The translations under genes were made by a program, and so were the position numbers. Below, in pieces: positions 47,015 to 59,146 of a stretch of DNA of 64,000 nucleotides (its first letter is position 1; each line of letters begins with the position of its first letter). Location of the stretch: the NCBI GenBank assembly GCA_030761205.1, contig JAULJL010000017.1, positions 7,140,001 through 7,204,000 of the forward strand. Reading direction: 5' to 3'. The notes under the pieces were generated by a model, which searched no databases, had not been told where the DNA came from, and saw only the letters and a list, made by a program, of their open reading frames with translations. Origin of the DNA: Fremontodendron californicum (Eukaryota > Streptophyta > Magnoliopsida > Malvales > Malvaceae).

Positions 47015-50000
47015 TCACAGCTTCAACTTGCCAACTGACTTCTGCGTCAGCTTTATACGAGGAGATATCCTAGCTTTATGGAGGGTTAGAGCAGCATCAC
47101 ATACCCTTTTCCGTAACGTGTTCTCCTCATGGTTTATCAGCTCAGAGACTAATAAAAATCTGTCCCACACGTTTAAACGCTACATACGAATACATACAAC
47201 GGGAATCAAATTTTCCAATGACCCAACATATGACAAAATATTGAAATAACTAACAGCAATGAGAATAGCATACCACAAATTTATAGTCAGTATTATGTAG
47301 ATTTTGCATGAAAGCAGCAACCCACATTCCGCAATCATAACTGTATGCAATTTCAAGAATAGTAGCATTTATAATTCAGTTACATAATGGAAAACAAGGT
47401 ATTCAAATAGTGAGACAGTTATGTTACCCGTTGCTTTGCAGAGGAACCCTCTCTGGATTCACAATTTTCAACTCATGAAATGCCACCATTGGACTACCAA
47501 CCAATGATGTCATCAGAGGGTCAGTAAACAATTTTGCACACGCGGATATCTGTTCGAAGTGAAATGAGAATAAATTATAAATGTCACGTCGTAAACCAAA
47601 ATCATGAATTACAATATGTTCGCAAGTGCGAACAAATATAATTTAATACAACATGTATTTATCTTACCACACGAGTCACATTCGCAACTCTTTGTTTATT
47701 TGCAACATTGCGCGGCAAGGTATCCAACACTTTCGCTTCCTTCTCTAGCATATCTATCACACACAAATACCAATGCGTGTTCATCTCATTCATTGGTATA
47801 AAGATCTGCAACGAAATTACATAATCATTATTAGCAGGTTATTACGTTATATAACATAATTCCGATCGTACGCATATAAAGAGATTTCCATGTCCTCACC
47901 TTGTAACAGTCACTCAAGGATCCCATATGAATGAATTGTCCTTTAAAATACTTAATCAGCTCTTTCGCATTGCATTCGGTTGACAAGATATGAGTCTGCA
48001 AAGAATAAACATAAGGTTCATGTTTCTTGAAAAAAGTTAAACTATATGCAAAAAAACAAACAATGAGAAATATACTCACAGAAAATGCGGCCGGAAAATA
48101 CCATCTCCTTGTTGACAAAGTCGAAGCTTTACAATAGTAGGCCATTGACTCACCGACAAGGTCAATAATCTAGGGCAGGAACAACTCATTAAACACATTT
48201 CACTACTACAAAGACAATCATGAAGTTCGATGAAAAAATATATTACACTTACCACTGAAGTTACCCATTGTTTTGGGCGCAAGGAGCCAAATTCCTCGAT
48301 TGATGCAAATGTTGCACCGAATTGGACTACAACTTCACTACAATATAAACTCATATAAAGAATAAATAAAATATCGAAATCCATATCAACTTAAAATCAA
48401 CAAATTTTTTTAAATAAAATAATATCATCAACATACCTTGGATCAACATTACTGTTCCACACATAATTGCAAATTGCAGTATCAAGTTCATCTAATTCTT
48501 TCGGAATTTTGACAGCGGCCCTCTTCGCGGTAACCTTTAAATATTTATTTGTACAAACATACGGCATATGGTACTGCTAATTAGTAATTATACATATCAG
48601 ACTTATGTAATAAATGTATATACTTAAACATATATAAATTGAATTACATATCAATATATATTCAGTGTATGCATTCACAAAGATTGCAATGAAAGGCGGA
48701 AAAAATAAATGTTGTATAAGCATATCATGCCTACATGCATGATTGGTCTATTCAAACAAACATAAACAGTCCTGCGGACGGGAGTGCAAATATCACAAGA
48801 AAGTTGATCTCGCTCGCGTAACTATCCCACTAACACCAGAAGCAAATGTTGACCTTGACCTAACAATTTGGTTTTTCTTGCCAGATTGACCCTATAATAT
48901 GTAATCATATAAAATGCCATAAACAAATTAGTTCTTTTATAGCATATCTAAGTATTATTGAATTATAAATAAGTTAATATATATACCTTCTTTTTCCGTG
49001 GGGCAGGACAACTTGAGCTTGGATTGTTGATATCAGTTCTCACTGGTGTAGTTAAATCTCCATCTCCCTCTTCCGCTTGCGCTCAATGATCTCGATGGAG
49101 GAGTCCAACTCACCACCTGGTGTTTTCAACTCCGTGCTCTGCCCACCGACCTCAACGATGCCTCTTTCCTCATCCTTTTTTTGCAAACTGGTTTCATCGC
49201 CAGTTTTCACCTCAACAGATCTCGATAAAAGAGCATTAATTTTTTCCTGCATCGACTTCATGTCTTTCGACATTCTATTCAGTTGTTCTGTCACACTAGC
49301 TTCCAGACTTTTCATGGACTCTCTTAAAGCCTGAAAAATAATTAAAAATAAACATACTACATACACTTAATGCAATCGGTGAAGTATATATATAATTTAT
49401 AGATTTCTTGCAATCTCTATGAATTAGACATGAAGATCTAATTAACCGACTTACCTGTAAGTCAGTATGATACAGCTTCTGCTCCTCTTGTATCGGCCGC
49501 TCAGTGTGATGTTCTTCGGTGATATGAATACCCTTATTTCCATGAAATCATAAGTTAATCAAACTACATAATTCATATATAAGTTTTAGTCACTAACAAT
49601 AAATTAATACAACTTAGATAACTAATGTCACCTTGGATTTCAAGCCAACATGGAAGTCTCTTGAATGGGAAATTGAAGAGACTACCTCATCCGTTCCCCA
49701 TGCACTAATGCGAGGAACAAAAGTAGACGTTGCCTCTTTCGTACTCCGAACTCCGGAAATATGGTCATAGAACCTTATCTACTCAAATTATTACAATTTA
49801 GTCAATATAACTTATACTTCTAATTTAATTCCATTCCAAATTAATTCAAATCAAGATTGCATTAGGAAAAACGAAGATTTAAAATATTATACTTACCACC
49901 AATAAGAGCAGGCAACCGGTCAAGTACATTTTTGATGATTTCATCTTCCTAGCATGAAAACTTCTAATACCAAGAAGAAGCTTCTCATGAACATGTTTTG

Positions 50001-51127
50001 CCCAGTTCAATTTTCCATTCAGGCCATCCTCCGTCAAACAAGAATAATACTCTTTCGATGGCCCCCCTTCAGTCGTGGACACAAAAACCGTCCAACGATA
50101 TATAAGAGGAGCCTGGCCTTTAGCTCTTCACAGTCGGCCTCGAACTCCAAAATTTCTTGCTCTAGCCTAACAAAACTCATCTTTCGATGAGTTAGAATAT
50201 TAAACTTATTACACAAGACTTCAGCGTCTTCTCTTTCCATTACAGTTGATACCTCTACTCCCTCGTTTGCTAAACCTAGAATACCTTCCACATCCTCCAC
50301 TGTGAAAGGGATACTTTCGCCATCCACTTCCATGGAGCTGGTTGCAACATTAAAGTTCTGAACCAAATTTTCACACAGCTCTCTTGGAAGCTTTCCATCT
50401 TTCAACAGTAGCAAGGGATCGAACCCTATGTTTTCCACTGCACCTTCAATATGTTTTTCCTTCAATTGCTTAAAGAGCTTGCACAAATTAAATGGGCTAC
50501 AGCGTGTCGCAACCAAGCCCTAGAAATAAAGTACATTCATTAAAAATACATAGCAATATAACATCATACTTCAGTTGTAACTATTATTTGTTCAATATAA
50601 CATTTTTTTATTTAATTATTACCTTCTTTTTTTCATCATCTAATTTCTGTCTTTTTAACTGTTGCACTTCATTTTTGTACTGCTCTTGTTGTGCAACAGT
50701 CTGCTCTATAAACGGCAGCTTCTCCTGTGTAGGCAGCACTTTCCATTTTGCTGCCAGCTTACGAACCTATGAAAAAAACAATTCCAATTAATTCACATAC
50801 ACATCAAAAAACCATGATTTTAGTAACACTTTATAACTTAGTGTCCACACAAACGATACATAAAATATTACTCACCTTCAATGACATTTTCCCTTTGTCT
50901 TCTACATCTCCTTTGCATTCATTTATGCTGTATAAAGCGATTAACATAAAATATGTAACTCGCACTCTTTAAATCCAAATATAACAACATACAATGTCTA
51001 ATGAATTCAACTTAAAACCACCAAGTATAGTTACTTACTAGTAATTCAAAAATGCACCCCTCGGTTTTACAACCTTCATGCTGGAGTCAGTCTGCTGAAG
51101 CTGCACATTTTCATCAACTTTGTCCAT
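47015..51127 (-). pseudogene. HMG-box / Ulp1 (C48) protease fusion gene in MULE 1, about 16 exons, two frameshifts
   Basis: From ATG 51127, exons 51039-51127, 50876-50927, 50623-50766 and 49897-50519 splice in phase. The first three encode an HMG-box-like fold: VKPRGAFLNY, then VRKLAAKWKVLP, QEKLPFIEQTVAQQEQY. Exon 4 resembles the N-terminal domain of MULE Ulp1-like genes (IPFTVEDVEGILGL). A Glu/Lys-rich linker with a likely coiled coil follows (49330-49080). The C-terminal exons form a C48 SUMO-protease domain with the catalytic His in MNTHWYLCVID (47773-47775), Asp in VLDTLP (47722-47724) and Cys in YDCGMWVAAF (47331-47333). Such enzymes process or remove SUMO in the nucleus. Ulp1-like genes in MULEs are known (Kaonashi type); an HMG box at the front is not something I know of. 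Apparent one-base losses near 50062-50067 (a C6 run) and near 49080 break the frame, so it is either a pseudogene or has sequencing errors. Confidence 0.75.
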
Positions 51128-52930
51128 CTCTTTGAATCTTTAATAAAATCAAACAAACGTTTGCAAATTTCTCAACTTTAGACATACAATAAATTATAAT
51201 TTATAATACAAAACAAGTACATCAGGATAACTAATTCTGCATAAAAAGTTAATAAAATTTTCTCTGCCTAGAGGCATAATCTTATCCGTATTAAAAGTTC
51301 ATATTCATTAAAAGTTCATATTCAATTATCTTAAAAAGACAAAATTTAAAAATGACATGACTATTTAAAACCAAAATAAGAAAGGAGGTAAAACTATTAC
51401 TACATCAAGATTGCATTAGGAAAAAAAAAATTAAAATTTTCTAAAGAATGTGTATGACAATATTATTGATTAAAAGTTCATATTCAATTATCTTAAAAAG
51501 TATATATATATATAAAATAAATTTGTTTAAACCTAAGGTACGTAAAAACTATATACTACAAATTTTGCATTGATTTTTCAAGGAAAGTACCATTTATTTG
51601 GCCTAAAAGGTAACTACCAATTAATAATAACATTTTCTATTGTAATTGTTTAATTTCTACTCTACTTATGCACATAAGGTTAATTACAGTATATTCATTT
51701 TCTCTATTTTTTTTATACTATCGGTGGGATGATTTAAATTTTAAACCTTTGGATATATATAAAATTCCACACCCCATAGTCAAGATACTATTTTATATAT
51801 AAAATTTGATAAAATTGTCAACAAAAGATTATAGTAAATGTTATCTCACTGTTATTACAAGAATGCAGCAGCAACACCATAAGTTACATATATACCAAAC
51901 AAAACCACAAGTGAAATCATAACTTTTAAAACGGTTCAAGACAAAATCACAACGACTCAAACACTGTTCAATTCAGAAAATCATGTACTAACACTATTTT
52001 ATAAGAACAATCTTACTAAACCAGAGCCAAAGTGAAGAATTTCCAAAAACTAAGCATGCTAAAATCACAAAATATAAATCCAGATGACAATCAATATTGA
52101 ATTTTGACAATATTACGAACCAACAGGGAGAGCACAACACCCTAAAAAGTGACAAGTTTACCACAAGTTTATGCATTCAAGGAACAAAACCCAATTCCAA
52201 AATATCTCAGTCTCTCAACAAAACAAAAACCAAATTACCAAATACCCAAATTACCAAAATTAAATCCAGATTGTAAAAGAAGTACATTTGAAATCGACAG
52301 ATTACAAAAATCAGATGAAAGATTATGCAGTAATAGATGCCATGCCAATCAAACTAATTGTCAGGGTTGTGGTTTGGAGCCATGAAAGCGAAAAAAGCTT
52401 AAACAATATAGGCATATCAAATGCTCGATAGCAGAATCATAATAGGCATAATTTTTAAGCATCATGACATGTTTTCCACTTCCATGCATCTAATTAGGAC
52501 GAAACAGATACACATTATAGCGAAACCGACACTGGCTCAATTAACATGCAGAGAAACCAAAACGCATCCACTTATCCTTCCTTTTTTTCCTGTCCAACAA
52601 CCAAACAAAGCAAACATGTTTCCAAGCTGATTCAAGAACTTATGCTTACCAATTATCTTCTTGCAGCCACCAAAAATTTATGCTGATATTTCTGCCAAAA
52701 AAAACAAAAAAACAACCCCAAACCAAAATTAATTAGAATCATCCACAAAAAATATAAAAAAAATTGCTGAAATACCAACAAAGAAACAAAATACCAGATG
52801 ACCAAACAAAAATATGTCTGGGTTCGATGATTTTCAGAGGAAGAGAGTCGGGTGTGGGTTTGATATTTGGGGTTTCGGTTGTGCAAAAACACAAGGGTTA
52901 GGGTTTTCGAAACTGATTTAGGGTTCTAAA
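51128..52930. other. 5' flank of the HMG/Ulp1 gene, no further gene
   Basis: AT-rich, presumably 5' UTR, first intron and promoter of the minus-strand gene. No recognisable protein in any frame. Confidence 0.5.
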
Positions 52931-53400
52931 CACAAGGGAATTTTCGAAACACAAGGGAAATTTCGAAACTGATTACAATGGGAGAAGCCAAATTTCGAAA
53001 AAAAAATGGGATAAGCAAATATCGAAACAGAAAAGGGAGAAGAAAATTTAGGGTTCTAACAATATTTTCGAAACACCATAGAAAGGGAAAACGAACTGAT
53101 TAGAAAGGGGGAACCAAATTTTCGAAACACAAAAGGGGAAGAAATTTTAGGGTTCTAGAGAATTTTTTGTATCAGAGGGGGAAGGGGTTTTCGAAACACC
53201 ATACAAAGGGAAAACGAACTGATTACAAAGGGGGAACCAATTTTTCGAATCAGATTACAAAGGGAGAAGCAAATTTTCGAAACACAAAAGGAGAAGAAAT
53301 TTTAGGGTTCTAGGTATTTTTTTGTATCAGAGGGAGGAAGGGATTTTCGAAACAGAGCTGGGGGGAGGATGTATTAGGGGGAAGGGTTTTTTCGAAGTGA
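52930..53400. repeat. Right-end TTTTCGAAACAC repeats of MULE 1
   Basis: Degenerate tandem blocks of roughly 110-150 bp in which TTTTCGAAAC, AAAGGGAAAACGAACTGATT, AGAAATTTTAGGGTTCTAG and TTTTTGTATCAGAGGGGG recur. TTCGAA occurs more than ten times. The repeats are unrelated in sequence to the left-end array, so the two subterminal regions differ. Confidence 0.75.
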
Positions 53401-53490
53401 AGGGGTAAACCGGTTTCCCCTTTTTTTTATTTCAACGGTTCAGATCTTACATTTTTAATCTAACGGATACAATTCATCTAAGCTGATGGG

Positions 53491-53525
53491 AAGCTTACCG
53501 TAAGAAACGTATGTTAGAATTTTCC
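53491..53525 (-). repeat. Right terminal inverted repeat of MULE 1
   Basis: Read on the minus strand: GGAAAATTCTAACATACG, then the shared GTTTCTTACGGTAAG core. Eight of 35 positions differ from the left end. Confidence 0.9.
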
Positions 53526-53779
53526 TTCCTTTTCTCTGATGAGAGATGTCACAATCTTAGGAAAACGATAAGTTAAAAAACTATTGATAATTTTATAATA
53601 ATATAGTCAAATTTTTTATTTATCGAAATACGTTGTTTTTAAATTATTATCCAAAATATGCTACTTTTAAAATCTGTTTGAAAATTGTCATCCCCAGGAA
53701 GATTTTTTAATGTAAATTTTCAAAAATTTTGAAAAAAAAACAAGGAAAATCTCTATTGGGGTGGCCATTTTTCTTAGTG

Positions 53780-54745
53780 TTTTTTTTTTTTATAAATTTA
53801 TATACTTAAATTTTTTAATTTTATAAAAAATAAAATTTAATTTCTTATTTTAATTTTATAAAAAATAAAATTTCATTTGTTATTTAATTTTATAAAAATA
53901 AAATTTTATTTCTTATTTTAATTTTATATAAATTAATATTTTATTTTTTATTTAAATTTTATATAAATTAAAATTTTATTTCTTATTTTAATTTTATAAA
54001 AAATAAAATCTTATTTCTCATTTTAATTTTATAAAAAATAAAATTTTATTTCATATTTTAATTTTGAAAAAATACCAAAGAAAATCGCCATGGGGGTGAC
54101 GATTTTCCTTTGTGTTTTTTTTTTAATTTATATACTTAAATTTTTTAATTTATTAAATTTTTTAATTTTATAAAAAATAAAATTTAATTTCTTATTGAAA
54201 TTTTATAAAAAATAAATTTTAATTTCTTATTTTAATTTTAATTTTAATTTTATAAAAATAAAAATAAAAATTAATTTGTTATTTTAATTTTATAAAAAAT
54301 AAAATTTTATTTCTTATTTAATTTTTATATAAATTAAAATTTTATTTCTTATTTCTTATTTTAGTTTTATAAAAAATAAAATCTTATTTCTTATTTTAAT
54401 TTTATAAAAAATAAAATTTTATTTCATATTTTAATTTTATATAAATTTTAATTTTATTTCTTATTTAAATTTTTTATAAATTTAAATTTTATATAAATTT
54501 AAATTTTATTTCTTATTTTAATTTTATATAATTTATAATTTTATTTCTTATTTAAATTTTATATGAAATAAAATTTTATTTCTTATTTGAATTTTATATA
54601 AAATAAAATTTTATTTCTTATTTAAATTTTATATAAAATAAAATTTTATTTCTTATTTGAATTTTATATAAAGTAAAATTTTATTTCTTATTTCAATTTT
54701 ATATAAAATAAAATAAAATTTTATTTCTTATTTTAATTTTATGCT
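53780..54745. repeat. AT-rich degenerate tandem repeat in MULE 2 left end
   Basis: Some 30 or so copies of a 30-40-bp unit such as AAAATTTTATTTCTTATTT / AATTTTATATAAA. A palindrome-type box GAAAATCGCCATGGGGG at about 54074 and a relative at 53746 interrupt it. Confidence 0.8.
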
Positions 54746-55135
54746 GCATAAAATATTGAAATTGGATTCCTTCTGCAATGGATGTGATTAATGATTTAGG
54801 GTTAGGGTTTCAACTATTTCCAGTCAATCAAATGCTGCAGAAAATATTGGAATTGGATTACTTTTGCAATGGATAGGACTTTTGACTAGATTTAGGGTGA
54901 GAGTTTAAGCTATTTTCCAGTCAATCAAATGCTGCAGATAATATTGTAATTGGATTCCTTCTGCAATGGATGCGACTAATGATTTAGGGTTAGGATTTCA
55001 GCTATTTTTCAGTCAATCAAATGTTGCAGAAAATATTGAAATTAGATTCCTTGTGCAATAGATGATACTATTGACCAGATTTAGGGTTTGGGTTTTAGCT
55101 ATTTTCCAATCTGTTGCAGAAAATATTGGAATTGG
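54742..55135. repeat. 92-bp tandem repeat, 4-5 copies
   Basis: Units start TGCTGCAGAAAATATTGG or TGTTGCAGAAAATATTG near 54742, 54833, 54930, 55022 and 55112, with GATTTAGGGTTAGGG and TCAGTCAATCAAATG inside. Located between the AT-rich repeat and the transposase. Confidence 0.85.
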
Positions 55136-55462
55136 ACAGTCCGGTACAAAATGATGGGATTTGTCATCAGGTTTTTCATTCAATGAGTGATCAGTTTTTC
55201 AATCAATTAACCCTAGCCAGAAAATAGGAATCAGATTTCATCATGTACAAAGGATGGGATTTGTCATCCGGTACAACATAATGAACCATTTTAAATTCAT
55301 AATATTGATGAAGGTTTACAATACCCCTTACACCATTTTTTCAATCAGATTTTTTTTAAGTGTTAATACCTCCTCATTCTCATCCTTCTTTATTTCTTCT
55401 TTCTTTTGATGAGTGAAAGTACCTCCATTCTCATCCTTCTCAGTTTCATTACTACACAACAT

Positions 55463-58175
55463 CAGCAACAGAGTGGTCGCATTGGTCTACTATAATAGCC
55501 AAATTCATAATACTAATGAAGGTACTACCTTTGATTGTGAACATCCTAAAAGCTTTCGTGTTGATGAGGACGTCACATTAGAGGAACTGAAGCTGCAAAT
55601 TTATACATAAATTAAAGCTGGAAATGGAAAAAGAGTTTCAGAGATTAAGTATAGGCTTCCGCTTTCTATTGGTGAAGGACATGTCCGATATAGAACATTT
55701 TCACTTGAAGATGATGATGATGTCAGATGCATGTTTGATGCTCACGAGACATTTGGAAAAGTTAGTGTACTTGAGTTATATGCTGAAATAGAGGATGTTC
55801 ACGATGATTGTGGGCTTTTAAATATTCGCACTACAGATAAGTTTCCCACATAAGATGATGATTCTAGGTCGTTGTATGTGCACACTACATACGAAGTTCC
55901 CACAGAAGAAGTCATTTCGCTATCTCAAGTTACAACGTTTCATAATTCATTAGTCTCACAAACAATTCCTACTACCCTGGATGATCAGCCAGCTGGTGTT
56001 GATCATGTTCCGTTATGTGGAGTCCATGGTGAATATGTTGGTGACTTTAGTGAGCAGGAAGAGGATGCTGAATTCGCAAATGACAATGATGACAACAGTG
56101 ATTCTGACCCAGACGTCGTCGCTGCTAAGATCAACACTCATAAAGATCTCCCTCATATGAGGCTGCATCCCATATGCACACCCTGGATCTAGAGGCAATA
56201 CAAGTGCCAAAATTTCCTGAGTATGCTCATACATTTGCTACGCCTCTGACTTTTGATCCATCTACAGTTGACCTATGTGTTGGGTTACAATTTCCAACGA
56301 AAGAGGCCGTGCTTTCAGCTATTAAGCATTATAACATCAAAAACTCTGTAGATTACAGAGTAATTGAATCTAAGCAGACCAAATATTATGCCAAATGTCT
56401 AATGTATGGGAAAGGGTGCAATTGGAGAATACGGGCAACATTTATGAAGAAGAAACAGGCATGGGAGATTAGAAAATATGAAGGGCCTCATACTTGCACA
56501 TCGGAGAGGATTTCACAAGATCATTGCAAGTTAGATTCTAACATGATCTGTTCATGCATTCTGTTATTGGTCCAAGCAAATCCGGAGATCTCCATTTCAG
56601 TTTTGATTGCTGAGATGCGAATCTGGTATGGATACATCACCTCCTATAAGAAAGCGTGAAAAGCAAAGCAAAAGGCAATTGTTCGAATTGGCAATTAGGA
56701 TAGTTCGTACAATGAGCTACCTAAACGATTAGGTGCAATGCAACATTTCGTTCCTGGTATAATTGTGGAATTGCAAACGGTACCTGCATGTCACGATGAT
56801 CGACTGGTCCAGGGTAAGAGAATATTCCATCTACTCTTTTGGACATTCAAGTCATGCATTGAAGGGTTTTCGTATTGTAAACCTATTGTGCAAATAGACG
56901 GTACTTTCTTATATGGAAAATACAAAGGAACATTATTGTTAGCTATTGCACAAGATGGCAACCGAAACATACTACCAATTGCCTTTGCCATTATGGAAGG
57001 TGAGACAACGGAGGCTTGATCATTCTTTCTCACTAATTTGCATAGACATGTGACAAAACAGTCTGGCATATGCTTGATGTCTGATCGGCATGAAGCTATC
57101 AAAGCTGCGATCAAACGCGATGGTAGTGGATGGAATCCTCCACATGCATATTCAGTGTACTGCATTCGACACATTGCAGTTAACTTTATGAAGATGTTTA
57201 ACAATAAGGAGTTGCGTCGACATATTGTTAACATATATGGAATTGAATTATAGTTATTTTATCTCTTATATTTCCTTTAGTATATCAAATAATACTGAAA
57301 TTCATAAGTCTTTTCTTTTTAATATTATCAGGATACGAGTTAAGGCGACCCAATTTTCATTTCATGTATGAGAATCTTCGTGGAGAAAATGCAGAGGCGA
57401 CTAATTGGCTTGATAGGATCCCCAAGGATAAGTGGGCCCAATCATATGATTAAGGAAGACGTTATGGGCATATAACAACCAACCTAGTTGAATCTATCAA
57501 TTCAGTGTTGAAGGGAATGCGTCATCTTCCCATTACTACTTTAGTGCAATCAACATATTATAGATTGGCTGCACTTTTTGTTAAGATGGGGAACAAGCAA
57601 ATTGCAATGATGGAGGGAGGGCACACATACTGTGAAACAATCACACAGGCTATGCAAGAAAATCGCAGGAAAGCTAACTCCCACTTTGTTCGTAATTTTA
57701 CGCAAGCAAATCAATCTTTTCTGATTGAAGAGTTAGCTGATCCACAAGAGGGTGTTCCTGCAATGAAGTACAAAGTCAAGTTTAGTGACATGTGTGTGAC
57801 TGTGGGAAGTTTCAAGCACAAAGGTTCCCTTGTTCACATGTAGTTGCTACTTGTGCACATGTCCATGTAGATTGCATGCAATATGTGGACAATGTCTATA
57901 GACTGAAAACTATATTGAATGTTTATAGACATGAGTTTCAACCAGTTGAAATGAAGGTTATTGGCCTCAATATAATGGTCCAGAAGTGTGTCCCAATCAA
58001 GAAATACGAAAAAACCCATATGGTCGGCCAAAATCAAGTCGTATTCGTAAAGAAATGGACCTCAGGGAGAAAGGCCAACCAAAACGTTGTGGATTATGCA
58101 AAAATGAAGGTCATAGCCGTCGAAAATGTTCGTATCAATCTAGCATATCAGGGGAGAGTTCGCATCAACAATAAT
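55463..58175 (+). pseudogene. MuDRA-type MULE transposase pseudogene
   Basis: Recognisable order: PB1-like N-terminal domain (VVALVYYNSQIHN to FSLEDDDDVRCMFDAH, 55475-55760), MuDR DNA-binding region (NSVDYRVIESKQTKYYAKC, CNWRIRATF, 56330-56550), MULE core with D in VQIDGTFLYGKYKGTLL (56890-57010), second D in CLMSDRHEAIKAAI (57070-57110), E in TTNLVESINSVLKGM (57478-57520), SWIM finger CDCGKFQAQRFPCSHVVA (57793-57850) and zinc knuckle CGLCKNEGHSRRKC (58090-58135). Stops at about 55607, 55851, 56656, 57017 (probably Trp to stop) and 57451, plus frame changes near 56180, 56700 and 57790, disable it. A small intron at about 57253-57331 is likely. Confidence 0.85.
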
Positions 58176-58202
58176 TCAATTACATGTTTTCATAACTTGT
58201 AA

Positions 58203-59146
58203 TATTTACATATTTTGTCATTAAGGGAAAATGTTAAGCAAGTTTTTTTCTACTTATCATGTAATATACTTTTTATTTTATATAAAATTAAATTTTTTTA
58301 TAAATTATAAAAATTAAATATAAAAATTTAAATAAATATTATCAAGTCAAATTTTTTAAAAGTTTAAAATATAAAAATATTTAAAAATATATTGAATAAT
58401 AAATAACAAAATTAAAAATATATTGAATAATAAATAAAAAAATATATAACAAAATTAAAAATAAAGAAACTTGAGAGACCTTACATCAAAAAAAGAGCAA
58501 GAATTCTATTGCAAAACTAAGAAAATAAGTACTACTTAGTAAGTAAAACAAGGCAAAACCCAAAAGAAAAAACATGAAAAGCAAATGATTATTTGAAAAG
58601 GAAAGCAAGAAAATGTAAAACAAAGTTAAGAGATGAAAATGAAGATTGTAAGACAGAATAAACGGGCAAGAAAAGAAATCATACAGAATAAGAATAGAAA
58701 CAAGTAAAAATCAAAGTCTGTAAAGAAAGCTTCAATGCCACCAAGCAACATAAAGTATATTGCAGAAAACCTTCAACTTTAATAAATATATTCTCGAATT
58801 ATTTGTGAAACTCATAAATTTAACCTAATTTTGATTAGATTTTAAATAAATATTATCAAGTCATTTTTTAAAATTTGTTTTTAATTTTGTTTAAAATATA
58901 AAAACATTTTTGAATATTTAAAAATATATTGAATAATAAATAAAAACAAACGTAAATAAAAAATTTAAATTAATTTCCCAATAATTGTTTTTGCTTTTAA
59001 TTTATTTCTTTAAAAAATTAAAAAAAATAATTTCCCAACAAATTTAAAATAAATAACATGAAATGCAAAATATATAAATTTATACATTACAAATTTAAAA
59101 TACATTATTCTCGTTATATTGATAAAAGTACATTTATTCTAATTAT
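58203..59146. other. Inter-gene region of MULE 2
   Basis: AT-rich DNA between convergent 3' ends. AAAATATATTGAATAATAAATA repeats occur at 58386 and 58921, a local duplication. No coding frame. Confidence 0.6.

Larger units (their letters stand above)
38394..53525. mobile_element. Full-length 15.1-kb Mutator-like element (MULE 1)
   Basis: The 35-bp ends match at 27 of 35 positions as inverted repeats, including an unbroken GTTTCTTACGGTAAG core, and the element is flanked by a perfect 9-bp duplication TTCCTTTTC (38385-38393, 53526-53534). Nine-base duplications and a FAR1-type transposase define it as a MULE. Inside: a 2.9-kb ATTACATATG array near the left end, a plus-strand transposase gene, a convergent minus-strand HMG-box/Ulp1 gene and a TTCGAAA repeat near the right end. 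At 15 kb it is long for a MULE. The intact transposase frame and perfect target duplication suggest fairly recent insertion, although the accessory gene is frameshifted. Confidence 0.9.
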
